Source: Chloroflexota bacterium (GTDB lineage Bacteria > Chloroflexota > Anaerolineae > UBA2200). Taken from it: DNA of 36,755 nucleotides. The stretch spans positions 1-36,755 of the forward strand of contig JAUWJD010000007.1 in assembly GCA_030607875.1 (NCBI GenBank), given 5' to 3'. The translations under genes were made by a program, and so were the position numbers. Of the stretch, positions 1 through 7,371 are shown piece after piece; the first letter of the stretch is position 1; each line of letters opens with the position of its first letter. Under the pieces are notes generated by a model that saw nothing but the letters and a program-made list of their open reading frames with translations, did not search any database and was not told the DNA's origin.

Positions 1-60
1 CAATGCCTGCATCGGCGTCGGGAATTCCCGTGCCATTGTTTTCTCGGAGTACATTTTCGT

Positions 61-139
61 GGGGCGCGGGGGCGGGCGCGGGCGGGCCGCCCCCCCCCCC
101 CCCCCCCCCCCCCCCCCCGCCCGCCCCCCCCCCCCCCCC
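61..139. other. G/C homopolymer block, probable artefact
   Basis: A G-rich stretch (about 61-86) runs straight into 29 consecutive C (90-118), a short GCCG break and 16 more C (124-139). Any reading frame through it gives only polyglycine or polyproline. No coding or regulatory signal is visible here or in 140-268, and bases 1-60 carry no recognisable gene. On the complementary strand this is a long poly-G run, the typical false signal of two-colour sequencing chemistry. I read it as an artefact at or near a contig edge, so bases 1-60 may not be truly contiguous with the rest. Confidence 0.7.
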
Positions 140-268
140 GAAGAGCGAGATACACCCCCTCATCCTCCTCATCAAAGATCTCCGTGTCTCGCGCAAGGCG
201 TGCATACGGCGATCCATTGTCCGTCTACAGCAAGCAACCCTGAATTGGGCGGAGTGTGATCCGTCTCG

Positions 269-772
269 CTAATCGGCCCAGCCTCCGAGGTTGACCAGGG
301 ACTCGTAGTTGAGCATCAGCAGGTCAAAGTGCAGCCATTCCTGAGAGGCCAGAAACTCGTACATCTCTCGTGCTGTGGGATCTGTCGCTGCCTTAACCTC
401 GCGCCGGTACATGTCGTAGCCCTTGGACTCGAACTCCAGGGCCAGGATCAGCGCTTCGGTATCAGTGGTATCCCCTTTGATCGCCTCCTTCAGCCCTCCC
501 CGGCCCTGCGGGAAAATGGCTTCACTCAGGTCCACTTTCTCCCCGACTGCCTCGGGCAGCTCGACCCACTTCCCTTGCGCGGACAGAGCGTCGATCTGCC
601 GCTGGATCAGGCGCAGGTGCATCGCTTCGTCCTGGGCCAAGGAGCGGAATATCTCTTTTCCCTTCTCACTCTTGGTTTTCTCGGCTGCTTCACGGTAAAA
701 GGCCACCCCTTGCTGTTCCAGGCTCTTGCCCTCCAGCAGAGCCTTCAGTGCACCCTCAATCTGGCTAGTCAT
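269..772 (-). CDS. rubrerythrin-like ferritin-superfamily protein
   Basis: 167 residues. Two similar helical halves carry the diiron ligand pattern of rubrerythrins: E19 and an E49-x-x-H52 pair in the first half, E115 and E145-x-x-H148 in the second. There is no C-terminal rubredoxin (CxxC) domain, so this is the short erythrin form. Family members reduce peroxide or handle iron in the cytoplasm of anaerobes, with electrons supplied by other redox proteins. The ATG start has GGAG-type Shine-Dalgarno sequence just upstream. It lies 137 bases downstream of the glutaredoxin-PDZ gene on the same strand and ends the redox block. The exact substrate cannot be read from sequence; the fold assignment is secure. 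Confidence 0.85.
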   Translation of the reverse strand: MTSQIEGALKALLEGKSLEQQGVAFYREAAEKTKSEKGKEIFRSLAQDEAMHLRLIQRQIDALSAQGKWVELPEAVGEKVDLSEAIFPQGRGGLKEAIKGDTTDTEALILALEFESKGYDMYRREVKAATDPTAREMYEFLASQEWLHFDLLMLNYESLVNLGGWAD

Positions 773-909
773 CTCTCCTACACTCCTTTCATTGGATTGG
801 GTTTCCCTGGCAGGAGCAGTTCAGACTCCTACTCTTATTGCTCTTGTCAACAAGCGCCTCGGTGCCCGCTGTGCACCGCACTCTGCACGGCATCGCGCCT
901 GGGCTCAAG

Positions 910-1410
910 CTATAGCAACAACTCGGTTTGCGAGACCTGTCCGTGGCGTATGAACACAAGCCTGACCCGGTCGCCTGGCCGCAGCTCCCCGGCCACCCGT
1001 TCTAGATCCACAGCGTTGTGAATAGGCTGCCGGTTGAGTTCAACGATGACGTCGCCGACTCCAAGCCCGGCCCTTGCTGCAGGAGAATCCGGCTTGACGC
1101 GGCCCACATAGGCCCCCTCGCTCTGCAGGCGAGGTGCTGCATCAGCCACTGCAGCGCCCAATCGAGGCTTCGCCGTTGACTTTTGGGCCAGCAGCTCTTC
1201 GAGCCGCCGCCGGTCGAAGCCAATGACGACGTCATCATCCACGGTGATGACCGGCACTCCTCGTTGACCAGAGAGCCGGATCATCCTAAAAGCTGCCTCC
1301 TGGTCAACGCTGACGTCGTACTCTTTGAAGGCAATTCCTCGTCGCGAAAGGAACTCTTTCGCCTGGTAGCAGAAGGGTCAGGTCTTTGTCGAGTAGACTG
1401 CTACATCCAT
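910..1410 (-). CDS. glutaredoxin-PDZ protein, probable selenoprotein (TGA codon 11)
   Basis: Read from the ATG at 1410, the frame gives MDVAVYSTKT, then TGA at 1380-1378, then PFCYQAKEFL, continuing open to the stop at 910. The TGA falls exactly on the first cysteine of the glutaredoxin CPxC active site, giving T-U-P-F-C if read as selenocysteine (166 residues in all). Residues 1-75 are glutaredoxin/NrdH-like, with the cis-proline motif GVPVI around P53. Residues about 95-166 form a PDZ domain (PDSPAARAGLGVGDVIVELN). A GGAGG Shine-Dalgarno lies 8 bases before the ATG, upstream of the TGA, which argues that translation really starts there. A hairpin fitting a bacterial SECIS follows the TGA. 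The gene starts 38 bases after korB and is probably cotranscribed with it. The alternative is a recent nonsense mutation; the internal ATG at 1284 would lose the active site. Confidence 0.75.
1344..1362 (-). promoter_or_regulatory. SECIS-like hairpin after in-frame TGA
   Basis: On the minus strand GCGAAAG-AGTTC-CTTTCGC forms a perfect 7-bp stem with a 5-base loop. The stem begins 16 bases after the TGA (1378-1380), and the loop G lies 24 bases after it. Bacterial SECIS elements sit just 3' of the UGA inside the coding frame and carry a G (often GU) at the start of a small apical loop; here the loop is A-G-U-U-C. Position and loop both fit. Whether SelB binds it is not shown by sequence. Confidence 0.65.
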
Positions 1411-1448
1411 GTTCCTTACCTCCGCGTTCAACCCACCACAACACAGAG

Positions 1449-2321
1449 CTATAGATACTCCTGTTTCAAGACTTCGTACTCTGGGAGCGTCTTGGCGCGC
1501 AGCGGCTGTTTCACTAGCGGGCCGGCTTCCAGCGCCGGCACCATCTCCTCGTATGCTGGCCGGCTTTCGGTGCGGTAGATGATGCCAATCGGGATGCGCT
1601 CCCCCCACTCCAGAGCCTTGGCAAATGCCGCCGCCTTGTCACTCGAATCATAGCCCACTTGGTCCTGCATCTTGTACACGCGGGGCCGCAGCCAGTCATA
1701 GGAATACTTCCGGTTAAAGGTGACACAAGGCTGCAGCACGTCCACCAGGGCATAGCCGCGGTGTCCCAGTGCCTCGGTGATCAACCAAGTCAGGTGCTCG
1801 AGGTCCCCTGACCAGCCACGGGAGATGAAGGTGCCTCCCGCCGCCAGAGCAACCGCCAGCGGATTGAAAGCCTCCTCGATGGCACCTTGGGGGGAAGTCC
1901 TGGGCACAAAGCCATGCGGGCTCGTAGGCGAGTACTGCCCCTTGGTCAGGCCGTACACGCGGTTATTCTGCACGATGTCTACGATGCCGATGTTGCGTCG
2001 GACCGCACTCACAAAGTGATTGCCGCCCTCGCCATAGCCATCGCCGTCGCCATGAGTGCAGATCACTTTGAGCCCATGATTGGCCAGCCGTGCACCGGTA
2101 GCCACGGCCAACGTGCGACCATGCAAGGTCATCACGCCATTGGCAGTCGTATAGTCCGGCAGCTTGGAGCCACAGCCCACCCCACTGACCAGCATAACGT
2201 CATGGGGTGCCAGGCCCGTCTGGGCTAACGCCTTTTTCAAAGCGTTCCAGATGCCAAAGTTGCCGCATCCGGCGCACCAGGTTGGCCGTACATCACTGGC
2301 AAAGTCTTTTGCGTCTACCAT
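1449..2321 (-). CDS. korB: 2-oxoacid:ferredoxin oxidoreductase, beta subunit
   Basis: 290 residues from ATG 2321, chosen because AAAGGAG lies just upstream and the start sits 2 bases after the alpha-subunit stop. A longer in-frame upstream extension would run through the korA coding region and is not credible. The protein binds thiamine diphosphate and a [4Fe-4S] cluster: C16 and C19 (WCAGC), C50 and the Cys of LQPCVTFN match the four cluster ligands of this family, and GDGD at 91-94 with NNRVYG at 119-124 forms the TPP/Mg site. With KorA it oxidatively decarboxylates a 2-oxoacid (2-oxoglutarate, pyruvate or branched-chain) to the acyl-CoA while reducing ferredoxin. The exact substrate is not fixed by sequence, so korB is the conventional family name. 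Confidence 0.88.
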   Translation of the reverse strand: MVDAKDFASDVRPTWCAGCGNFGIWNALKKALAQTGLAPHDVMLVSGVGCGSKLPDYTTANGVMTLHGRTLAVATGARLANHGLKVICTHGDGDGYGEGGNHFVSAVRRNIGIVDIVQNNRVYGLTKGQYSPTSPHGFVPRTSPQGAIEEAFNPLAVALAAGGTFISRGWSGDLEHLTWLITEALGHRGYALVDVLQPCVTFNRKYSYDWLRPRVYKMQDQVGYDSSDKAAAFAKALEWGERIPIGIIYRTESRPAYEEMVPALEAGPLVKQPLRAKTLPEYEVLKQEYL

Positions 2322-2323
2322 CG

Positions 2324-4063
2324 CTATACAACTCCTTTCAGATGAGCCAGGATGTACTCCGGAGACATGGGGCGTCCATCGTACTTGCGGATCAAGCCAT
2401 CTACCTCGATCCCGGTGTAGGCACGCACCAGTGTCGCCAGCTGCCCGGTATAGTTCTGCTCCACGCAGATCAGTTTCTTCGCGCCTTGCAGAGCTGAGGT
2501 CACTTTGTCTACGGGCAATGGCCAGATATCCATAATCTGCACGATGTTGGCGGATTGGCCTTGGTCGCTCAGAATATCCGCGGCCATGCGCACTGGCCCA
2601 AGGGCCGAGCCCCACGTCAGGAAGGTCAATTCTGCATCCGGGGGGCCGTATTGTTGCGGAGGCTTCATCTCCGACCGTGCTGCCTCCACCTTGCGCATGC
2701 GTTTTTCATTCTGCTGGGTGCGCACAGCAACATCCTCGCAGATCTGCCCGTACTCATCGTGTTCGTCACTGCCCAGAGCGTACACCGCATTGGGATGCCC
2801 GGGCAAAGCACGTGGCGAAATGCCCGACTCGGTCACAGCATAGCGCCGGTAGCGCTCCGTCAGCCCGTCGAGTTCTTCGTCACTCAGCAGCGCACCACGG
2901 TCAATGGGAACGTCCAAGTCCAGTGCGTCCATGTCCAAGGCCCGTGGCGAATGCGCCAGGAAGGCATCCGAGAGGATGATGGCCGGGGACTGGTACTTTT
3001 CCGCCAAGTTGAAGGCACGATACCCAGCCTCAAAGCATTGCTCGATCGTTCCTGGGGCGAGGACAATACGTAGGAATTCGCCTTGTGCGGCGTGGAGCAT
3101 AAAAAGCAGGTCGCCTTGTTCGTGGCGTGTGGCCAGGCCCGTTGCGGGTCCGGGGCGTTGCACGTTCACCACCACAATGGGCACCTCCAAGATGCCTGCC
3201 AAGCCCAGCCCCTCAACCATGAGCGAGAAGCCACCACCAGATGTGGGCGTCATCGCTCGCACCCCCATTTGAGCGGCACCAATGACCATGTTGATGGCCG
3301 CGAGTTCGTCCTCGCTGTGCTTGGTGACGACACCGTACTCTTTGCTGTGTACCGCAAACCATTCCAGGATGGGGCTGCCGGGCGTCATAGGATAACCAGC
3401 CACGAACCTGCAGCCAGCCAGGAGTGCGCCCAATGCCAGGGACTGGTTGCCGCTGATGAGCATGCGAAGGGGTGCCTCGATCTTTTTCAACTTGAAGGGA
3501 AATGAAGCCGCATACTTCTCTTTGACAAAACCGTGCGCAGCGGCAGCCACTCTCAAGTTGGCCTCTACGATCTCCTGGCCCTTCTTGCCGAAATTGTCGC
3601 GGATGACGCTGTTGATGACGCCCATATCGTAGCCCGTCAACCCGGCGGCTGCGCCGATGGCCGCTGTGTTGGCCATCAGTTTGCTGCCCTGATCTACCGC
3701 GATTTTCGTCAAAGGCACAGGGAAGGCCTTTACCGATTGGGCGGCCAGGTCCGCCTCGTCCACCGACAGGGCGGGATCGTAGATGACTCCCCCGCCAGGC
3801 ACGATCTCCTGCAAGTGTTCATCAATGGCTACTTTTGTCAAGGCCAGCAGCAAGTGCACCCGCTCGTCATGCGAGTATATGTCGTGATCAGCTACGCGAA
3901 TCTGGTAAGAGTTGTGCCCCCCACGGATGCGCGAGTGATAATCCTGCAACCCAAAAATGTACAACCCTCCCCGCACCAGGGCTTGGGCAAATCCCCGGCC
4001 GGTGGACTCTACTCCTTGGCCAGCTTCGCCGCCGATTTTGAGAGTCATGTCATTGACCAGCAT
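2324..4063 (-). CDS. korA: 2-oxoacid:ferredoxin oxidoreductase, fused gamma-alpha subunit
   Basis: 579 residues. The first ~190 are the gamma domain (GGEAGQGVESTGRGFAQAL, for CoA handling) and the rest the pyrimidine-binding alpha domain with GYPMTPGSPILEW, the counterpart of the YPITPSS motif. This gamma-alpha fusion plus a separate beta subunit is the two-subunit OFOR arrangement. ATG 4063 follows a GAGGAG Shine-Dalgarno. The stop is 2 bases before korB, so the two are translationally close. The enzyme is cytoplasmic and feeds reduced ferredoxin to the cell, fitting the neighbouring iron-sulfur and flavin redox proteins. The upstream 179 bases to the nitroreductase hold no further gene. Confidence 0.88.
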   Translation of the reverse strand: MLVNDMTLKIGGEAGQGVESTGRGFAQALVRGGLYIFGLQDYHSRIRGGHNSYQIRVADHDIYSHDERVHLLLALTKVAIDEHLQEIVPGGGVIYDPALSVDEADLAAQSVKAFPVPLTKIAVDQGSKLMANTAAIGAAAGLTGYDMGVINSVIRDNFGKKGQEIVEANLRVAAAAHGFVKEKYAASFPFKLKKIEAPLRMLISGNQSLALGALLAGCRFVAGYPMTPGSPILEWFAVHSKEYGVVTKHSEDELAAINMVIGAAQMGVRAMTPTSGGGFSLMVEGLGLAGILEVPIVVVNVQRPGPATGLATRHEQGDLLFMLHAAQGEFLRIVLAPGTIEQCFEAGYRAFNLAEKYQSPAIILSDAFLAHSPRALDMDALDLDVPIDRGALLSDEELDGLTERYRRYAVTESGISPRALPGHPNAVYALGSDEHDEYGQICEDVAVRTQQNEKRMRKVEAARSEMKPPQQYGPPDAELTFLTWGSALGPVRMAADILSDQGQSANIVQIMDIWPLPVDKVTSALQGAKKLICVEQNYTGQLATLVRAYTGIEVDGLIRKYDGRPMSPEYILAHLKGVV

Positions 4064-4242
4064 TCATCACTCCTCCTCAGCGCATTTCGGCATGACTGGG
4101 TAGCTGCCCGTGCTGCGCCATCAAGCGCTGTAAACTATAGGGGGAAACTTGCAGGCCCCGATCTGTGCGTTTGGCCCGGGCCGCTGCGCTCGTGCCGGTC
4201 GAAACTGCACCAATCGCCGCCCTTTCCCCATTTTCAGCTTTC

Positions 4243-4782
4243 TTACAGCTTCAGGTTGTCCCAATGATCATAGTGTATTCGTGTTGCATCCAGCTTTTCG
4301 CCAGGGTCGTATGATCTGCTTTCTCCTTCCGGATGGCCGATGCTGACGAGCGACACCACGCGAAAGTTGTCTGGGAGACCCGCCACCTGGTGCAAGACCT
4401 CAACGGCTCGCTCCCACAGTTGGTTGCGTCTGGGCCCGACCCAGGTACCTCCCAGACCGAGCGCGGTGGCTGCCAAGAGCATGTTCTCGATCGCAGCGCT
4501 GCCGTCCAGTTCCCAGGTCGGTGAGATGACTGGGTCCGCACATACAGCGATGACGACTGGCGCTCCCTCGATGTAGGGCCGCACCCGCAAGGCTTCAGCG
4601 ACTTTGGTTTTGATCGTATCGCTGCGAATTACCAGATAGTGCAGCGGGCGCCGGTCGAGGCGACTGGGAGCCAGTGTAGCTGCATCCAGCAATTCCGTCA
4701 AGGTTTCATCACTGATGCCTTCAGCAGTGAACTTGCGGACAGTACGTCGCGTCCTGAACAGTTCCAGATCTTTCTTTGCCAT
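4243..4782 (-). CDS. nitroreductase-family FMN oxidoreductase
   Basis: 179 residues. The N terminus has the nitroreductase FMN-phosphate motif (LFRTRRTVRKF), followed by the helix with LAPSRLDRRPLHYLVI and the central GLGGTWVG segment that lines the flavin site. The length is short but normal for the compact NfnB/SagB-like branch. The family uses NAD(P)H to reduce nitroaromatics, quinones or flavins; some members have other roles, and none can be assigned here. An AAGGAGG Shine-Dalgarno lies 6 bases before the ATG, one of the strongest in the window. It is transcribed in the same direction as its redox neighbours but with gaps of over 100 bases on both sides, so it may be its own transcription unit. 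Confidence 0.85.
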   Translation of the reverse strand: MAKKDLELFRTRRTVRKFTAEGISDETLTELLDAATLAPSRLDRRPLHYLVIRSDTIKTKVAEALRVRPYIEGAPVVIAVCADPVISPTWELDGSAAIENMLLAATALGLGGTWVGPRRNQLWERAVEVLHQVAGLPDNFRVVSLVSIGHPEGESRSYDPGEKLDATRIHYDHWDNLKL

Positions 4783-4894
4783 GAAAGGCCTCCTTTTTCA
4801 GATAGCGTAACAATCTGCTATGCATTGTATCGCACACTGGTGCCAGGGACACAGTGCATCTACTGACATGCCTTGCTCAACCTCCCCTGCGGAG

Positions 4895-5203
4895 TCACAT
4901 GCCCACGAGAATGTCGTTGCCCTCCACCTTGACTGGGTATGTGCTTAATGGTTCCCTGGCGGGTGGCGCGAGCACAGCCCCTGTGGTCACGTCAAATTCT
5001 GCAAAGTGGCAGGGGCAGGTAACTACTTTTCCGTCCAATTTCCCATTGTGCAGGTAACATTTGCTGTGTGTGCAAAAGCCGCTCAAAGCGTGGACCTCTC
5101 CATTCACGTTGACCAATAGTATGCTTACGCCACTGGCACGTACGAGTTTCATTGTGCCTGGTGCCAATTCTTCAGTGTCTGCGACCCATGTATAGTCTTC
5201 CAT
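4895..5203 (-). CDS. small Rieske [2Fe-2S] ferredoxin
   Basis: 102 residues, consisting of one Rieske domain. The cluster ligands are visible as C44-x-H46, 16 residues, then C63-x2-H66, exactly the Rieske spacing. The size matches the ferredoxin subunits of Rieske dioxygenases and the small NirD-like proteins. No oxygenase or nitrite reductase large subunit is nearby, so it is more likely a free-standing electron carrier in the redox block. GGAAGG precedes the ATG. Its partner is unknown. Confidence 0.85.
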   Translation of the reverse strand: MEDYTWVADTEELAPGTMKLVRASGVSILLVNVNGEVHALSGFCTHSKCYLHNGKLDGKVVTCPCHFAEFDVTTGAVLAPPAREPLSTYPVKVEGNDILVGM

Positions 5204-5228
5204 GCCTTCCTGTTCCTTCTCTCTGTAA

Positions 5229-5419
5229 TTATGTAATCAGCCCCCTGCTTCCACGCCGAGTTCTTGCTAATCGAACAAGGAACATCTTCACTGCGTTCCA
5301 GTCTTTGATCTCTGCGGCAACGGCAGCATAGAACCACCTCCATCCCGCTCGATTTGCATGGCGGTGCGCAGCACTTGGAGGGCATTCTCTGTGGCCTTTA
5401 CTTGTGAACCTCCAATCAT
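5229..5419 (-). pseudogene. rubrerythrin-like relic, frameshifted and truncated
   Basis: From an ATG at 5419 the frame gives a typical erythrin first helix, ENALQVLRTAMQIERDG. Just after it (about 5330) the homology moves to another frame, FYAAVAAEIKDWNAVKMFLVRLA, and then stops at 5229. Together they resemble the first helical half of a rubrerythrin with a one-base loss (or equivalent) between the iron-ligand Glu and the following Phe-Tyr. The expected ExxH and the whole second half are missing. It is therefore a decayed third rubrerythrin-like unit in this block. The rest of the 5204-5558 gap shows nothing recognisable. Confidence 0.6.
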
Positions 5420-5558
5420 ACAGATGCTTTGTTGTGGCTGTGCCTTACGGGAAGAACGTGGTCAGTTTAGCAATAGATAACCCGCTGCGCCCTGCACATA
5501 GCCTGTTTTGCCTTTCTGCATCTGGCACATATGCTGGAGCAAAATCGCCTCTCTTGAC

Positions 5559-6155
5559 CTAGAGGGAACGGGCCGCTTCATCCGTTGATGCCAACTGGAC
5601 ACCCAAAGCGTAGGCTTGTTCCAGCATTTCCGGGTGCTGCTCGACCTCTCCCTTATCGTCTATGCCGTTGATGCACAGCGTGCCGACGAGCTTGGCCTCT
5701 ATTGTGGTCAGAAAGGCGCGCACCACGGACAGCGTGCAGTCGAACTTGGTCTTGGACCAGCCAGCCGTGGACAGGAAGATGGCTCGCCTTTTTGCCCCTG
5801 CCGGGGGAAGGGGTACTGGCAACTTGAGCACGTTACGCAGCGCCCACAGACACTGGAAGCGGTCAATGAAGGCCTTTGTCTGGGCGCTGACATTCATGAA
5901 AAAGATGGGTGAAGCCAGCATGATGCCATCTGCTTCCAGCGTCTTGTCATAGAGCAGTTGGTGATCATCTTTCACGACACAACGCCCGGTCTCGAAGCAG
6001 TGATTGCATTCGATGCAGGGCGCGATCTTTAGCCGACTTAGGATGATGTGTTCTACCTCTGCCCCGGCGCTCCTGGCGCCAGCGATGGTCTGATCCAACA
6101 GAGTATCGGTGTTGCCTCCCCGCCGCGGGCTGCCAGCTATCGCCAGAATCTTCAT
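5559..6155 (-). CDS. iron-sulfur flavoprotein, NADPH-dependent FMN reductase family
   Basis: 198 residues. The N terminus has the flavodoxin-like phosphate loop GSPRRGGNTD (8-17) that holds FMN, and ASPIFFMNVSAQTKAFIDR in the middle. A compact cysteine motif C47-x2-C50-x2-C53-x5-C59 matches that of the Isf family, where it binds a [4Fe-4S] cluster. Isf proteins pass electrons between ferredoxin and O2, peroxide or other acceptors in anaerobes. The Shine-Dalgarno is weak. It ends the 41-base-spaced pair with the DJ-1/ferritin-like gene upstream, suggesting cotranscription. The cytoplasmic redox role is family knowledge; the true acceptor is unknown. Confidence 0.85.
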   Translation of the reverse strand: MKILAIAGSPRRGGNTDTLLDQTIAGARSAGAEVEHIILSRLKIAPCIECNHCFETGRCVVKDDHQLLYDKTLEADGIMLASPIFFMNVSAQTKAFIDRFQCLWALRNVLKLPVPLPPAGAKRRAIFLSTAGWSKTKFDCTLSVVRAFLTTIEAKLVGTLCINGIDDKGEVEQHPEMLEQAYALGVQLASTDEAARSL

Positions 6156-6195
6156 CGTTGTTGCGCGCTAGATACCATCTGGTCGGGCTGCATTG

Positions 6196-6975
6196 CTAAA
6201 GCACCTCCCGCCAGATGCTGTAGCGGTCCCAGTCAGGATTCATGGTCAGCCGGCTGTATTCGTCCTGCACGATGGCACGGTGGCGCTCTTCATCCTGTGC
6301 CAGGCGGTGGAAGATGTTCTTGGCTTCCGGGTCCTCGGTCTTTTCGACGGCCAGGGTGTAAAAGTTGTGGGCCGCCTCTGCAGCCTGTATGGCTATGCGC
6401 AGGGCCTCGACTGCGCTGGTCTTTTCGGATACTCTTTCGAGGCCACTGGCTTCGATACCACCGAGCGCAACGATGATGGCATCGGTGAAGGCAGGCAAGT
6501 CGTCTGGCGTGCGTGAAGTGATCAGATTGCCATCCTGCACTATTTCCTCATCCACCCAAGTTGCGCCGGCGTTGACCATGTCATCCTTGATGGCGAAGAA
6601 GGAAGTCACCTTGCGGCTCTTCAGAATGGCGGCAGAGACCAACACCCAGCCACCATGACAAATCGCGGCCACAACCTTTCCTTGTTCGAAAGCATCGCGC
6701 ACCAGTTTCAGCACCGCAGGGTAGCGCCGCAACCGGTCAGGAGCGTATCCCCCGGGGATGACGACTGCATCAATGTCTTTTGCCTCGATCTCGTCCGCGG
6801 TGGCATCCACTTTCACCGGGTAGCCGTGCTTGCCTGTGTAGGCGGAGGCGCTGCCCGTTCCTACAACCTGCACCTCCATCCCTGTTCCACGCAGTCTCAG
6901 CAACGGGTACCAAAGTTCCAGGTCCTGATACAGATCCTCTGCCAGGACAATAGCACGTTTTCCGGCCAGGGTCAT
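6196..6975 (-). CDS. DJ-1/PfpI domain fused to a ferritin-like half
   Basis: 259 residues from ATG 6975, chosen because AAAGGAG lies just before it; an ATG 36 bases upstream lacks such a site. Residues 1-170 are a DJ-1/PfpI domain with the nucleophile elbow AICHGG (C106-H107) and a candidate acidic partner E13. Residues about 186-243 are a two-helix erythrin-type segment with E200 and E229-x2-H232, only half of a four-helix diiron bundle, so a dimer would be needed to complete the site. A short tail rich in Trp, Tyr and Asp follows. PfpI/DJ-1 members act as proteases, glyoxalases or oxidative-stress proteins. The fusion places this gene with the peroxide and iron proteins around it. Chemistry of the fused protein is unknown. 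Confidence 0.8.
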   Translation of the reverse strand: MTLAGKRAIVLAEDLYQDLELWYPLLRLRGTGMEVQVVGTGSASAYTGKHGYPVKVDATADEIEAKDIDAVVIPGGYAPDRLRRYPAVLKLVRDAFEQGKVVAAICHGGWVLVSAAILKSRKVTSFFAIKDDMVNAGATWVDEEIVQDGNLITSRTPDDLPAFTDAIIVALGGIEASGLERVSEKTSAVEALRIAIQAAEAAHNFYTLAVEKTEDPEAKNIFHRLAQDEERHRAIVQDEYSRLTMNPDWDRYSIWREVL

Positions 6976-7308
6976 TCTGTTCTCCTTTCGATCGCCCTCT
7001 GTGCAGAACAAAGCGGGAAACGCAAGAGCAGCTCATGCCTGGTCTTTAGCTGCTTAAGAGTTGGCCATTATCGTATGGCAACCATTATACTGCTTCGTAC
7101 ACGGATTGCTAAACGCACCGTTTGGAATCGTCGTCCCGTCCGTCGCCTCAATCCGGGAAGATCATCAGTCCTGTCGTCCCACGACGGGCGAGACAGGGCA
7201 AGCGATGGAGATGCTGCGCGAGGACGAACGGTTCACGCAGTACTCCGCAGCATGGGTAAAATGTCGTGGCCAGGGATGTCCCTACTGGCTGTGCGACTGC
7301 CGGCACTT
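6976..7308. other. intergenic region before lepB
   Basis: The divergent gap between the DJ-1 gene and lepB holds no credible gene. It has an imperfect hairpin at 7170-7197 (CCTGTC paired with GACAGG, with an inner CCC/GGG stem) that lacks a T-run. Two short blocks, at 7088 (TACTGCTTCGT) and 7236 (CGCAGTACTC), recur in the same order at 33764 and 33867, and CGGTTCACGCAGT near 7229 recurs near 25030. Confidence 0.45.
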
Positions 7309-7337
7309 TTGATGCACGTGCAAAGGTGACCTATAAT
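7309..7337 (+). promoter_or_regulatory. sigma70-type promoter of lepB
   Basis: TTGATG (7309-7314), a 17-base spacer, then a perfect TATAAT (7332-7337). The predicted start is near 7344, about 28 bases before the lepB start codon, which fits a short leader. Confidence 0.7.
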
Positions 7338-7371
7338 CCTCCTGGCTACCGCAGGACGGAGAACACCGCTC

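Noticed and set aside
3-272. Proline/glycine-rich open frame through the poly-C block
   Set aside because: It exists only because a homopolymer has no stops; no domain or ribosome site.
329-1021. Long plus-strand open frame opposite the rubrerythrin gene
   Set aside because: Shadow of the minus-strand gene; no domain and poor residue composition.
910-1284. Internal ATG start giving a 124-residue PDZ protein without glutaredoxin active site
   Set aside because: The upstream codons up to ATG 1410 encode a clear glutaredoxin N terminus and have the better ribosome site.
2322-2615. 98-residue N-terminal extension of KorB
   Set aside because: It overlaps korA coding sequence and shows no similarity; ATG 2321 has the ribosome site.
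7170-7197. Hairpin before lepB considered as a terminator
   Set aside because: No T-run on either side and an internal loop; kept only as a note.
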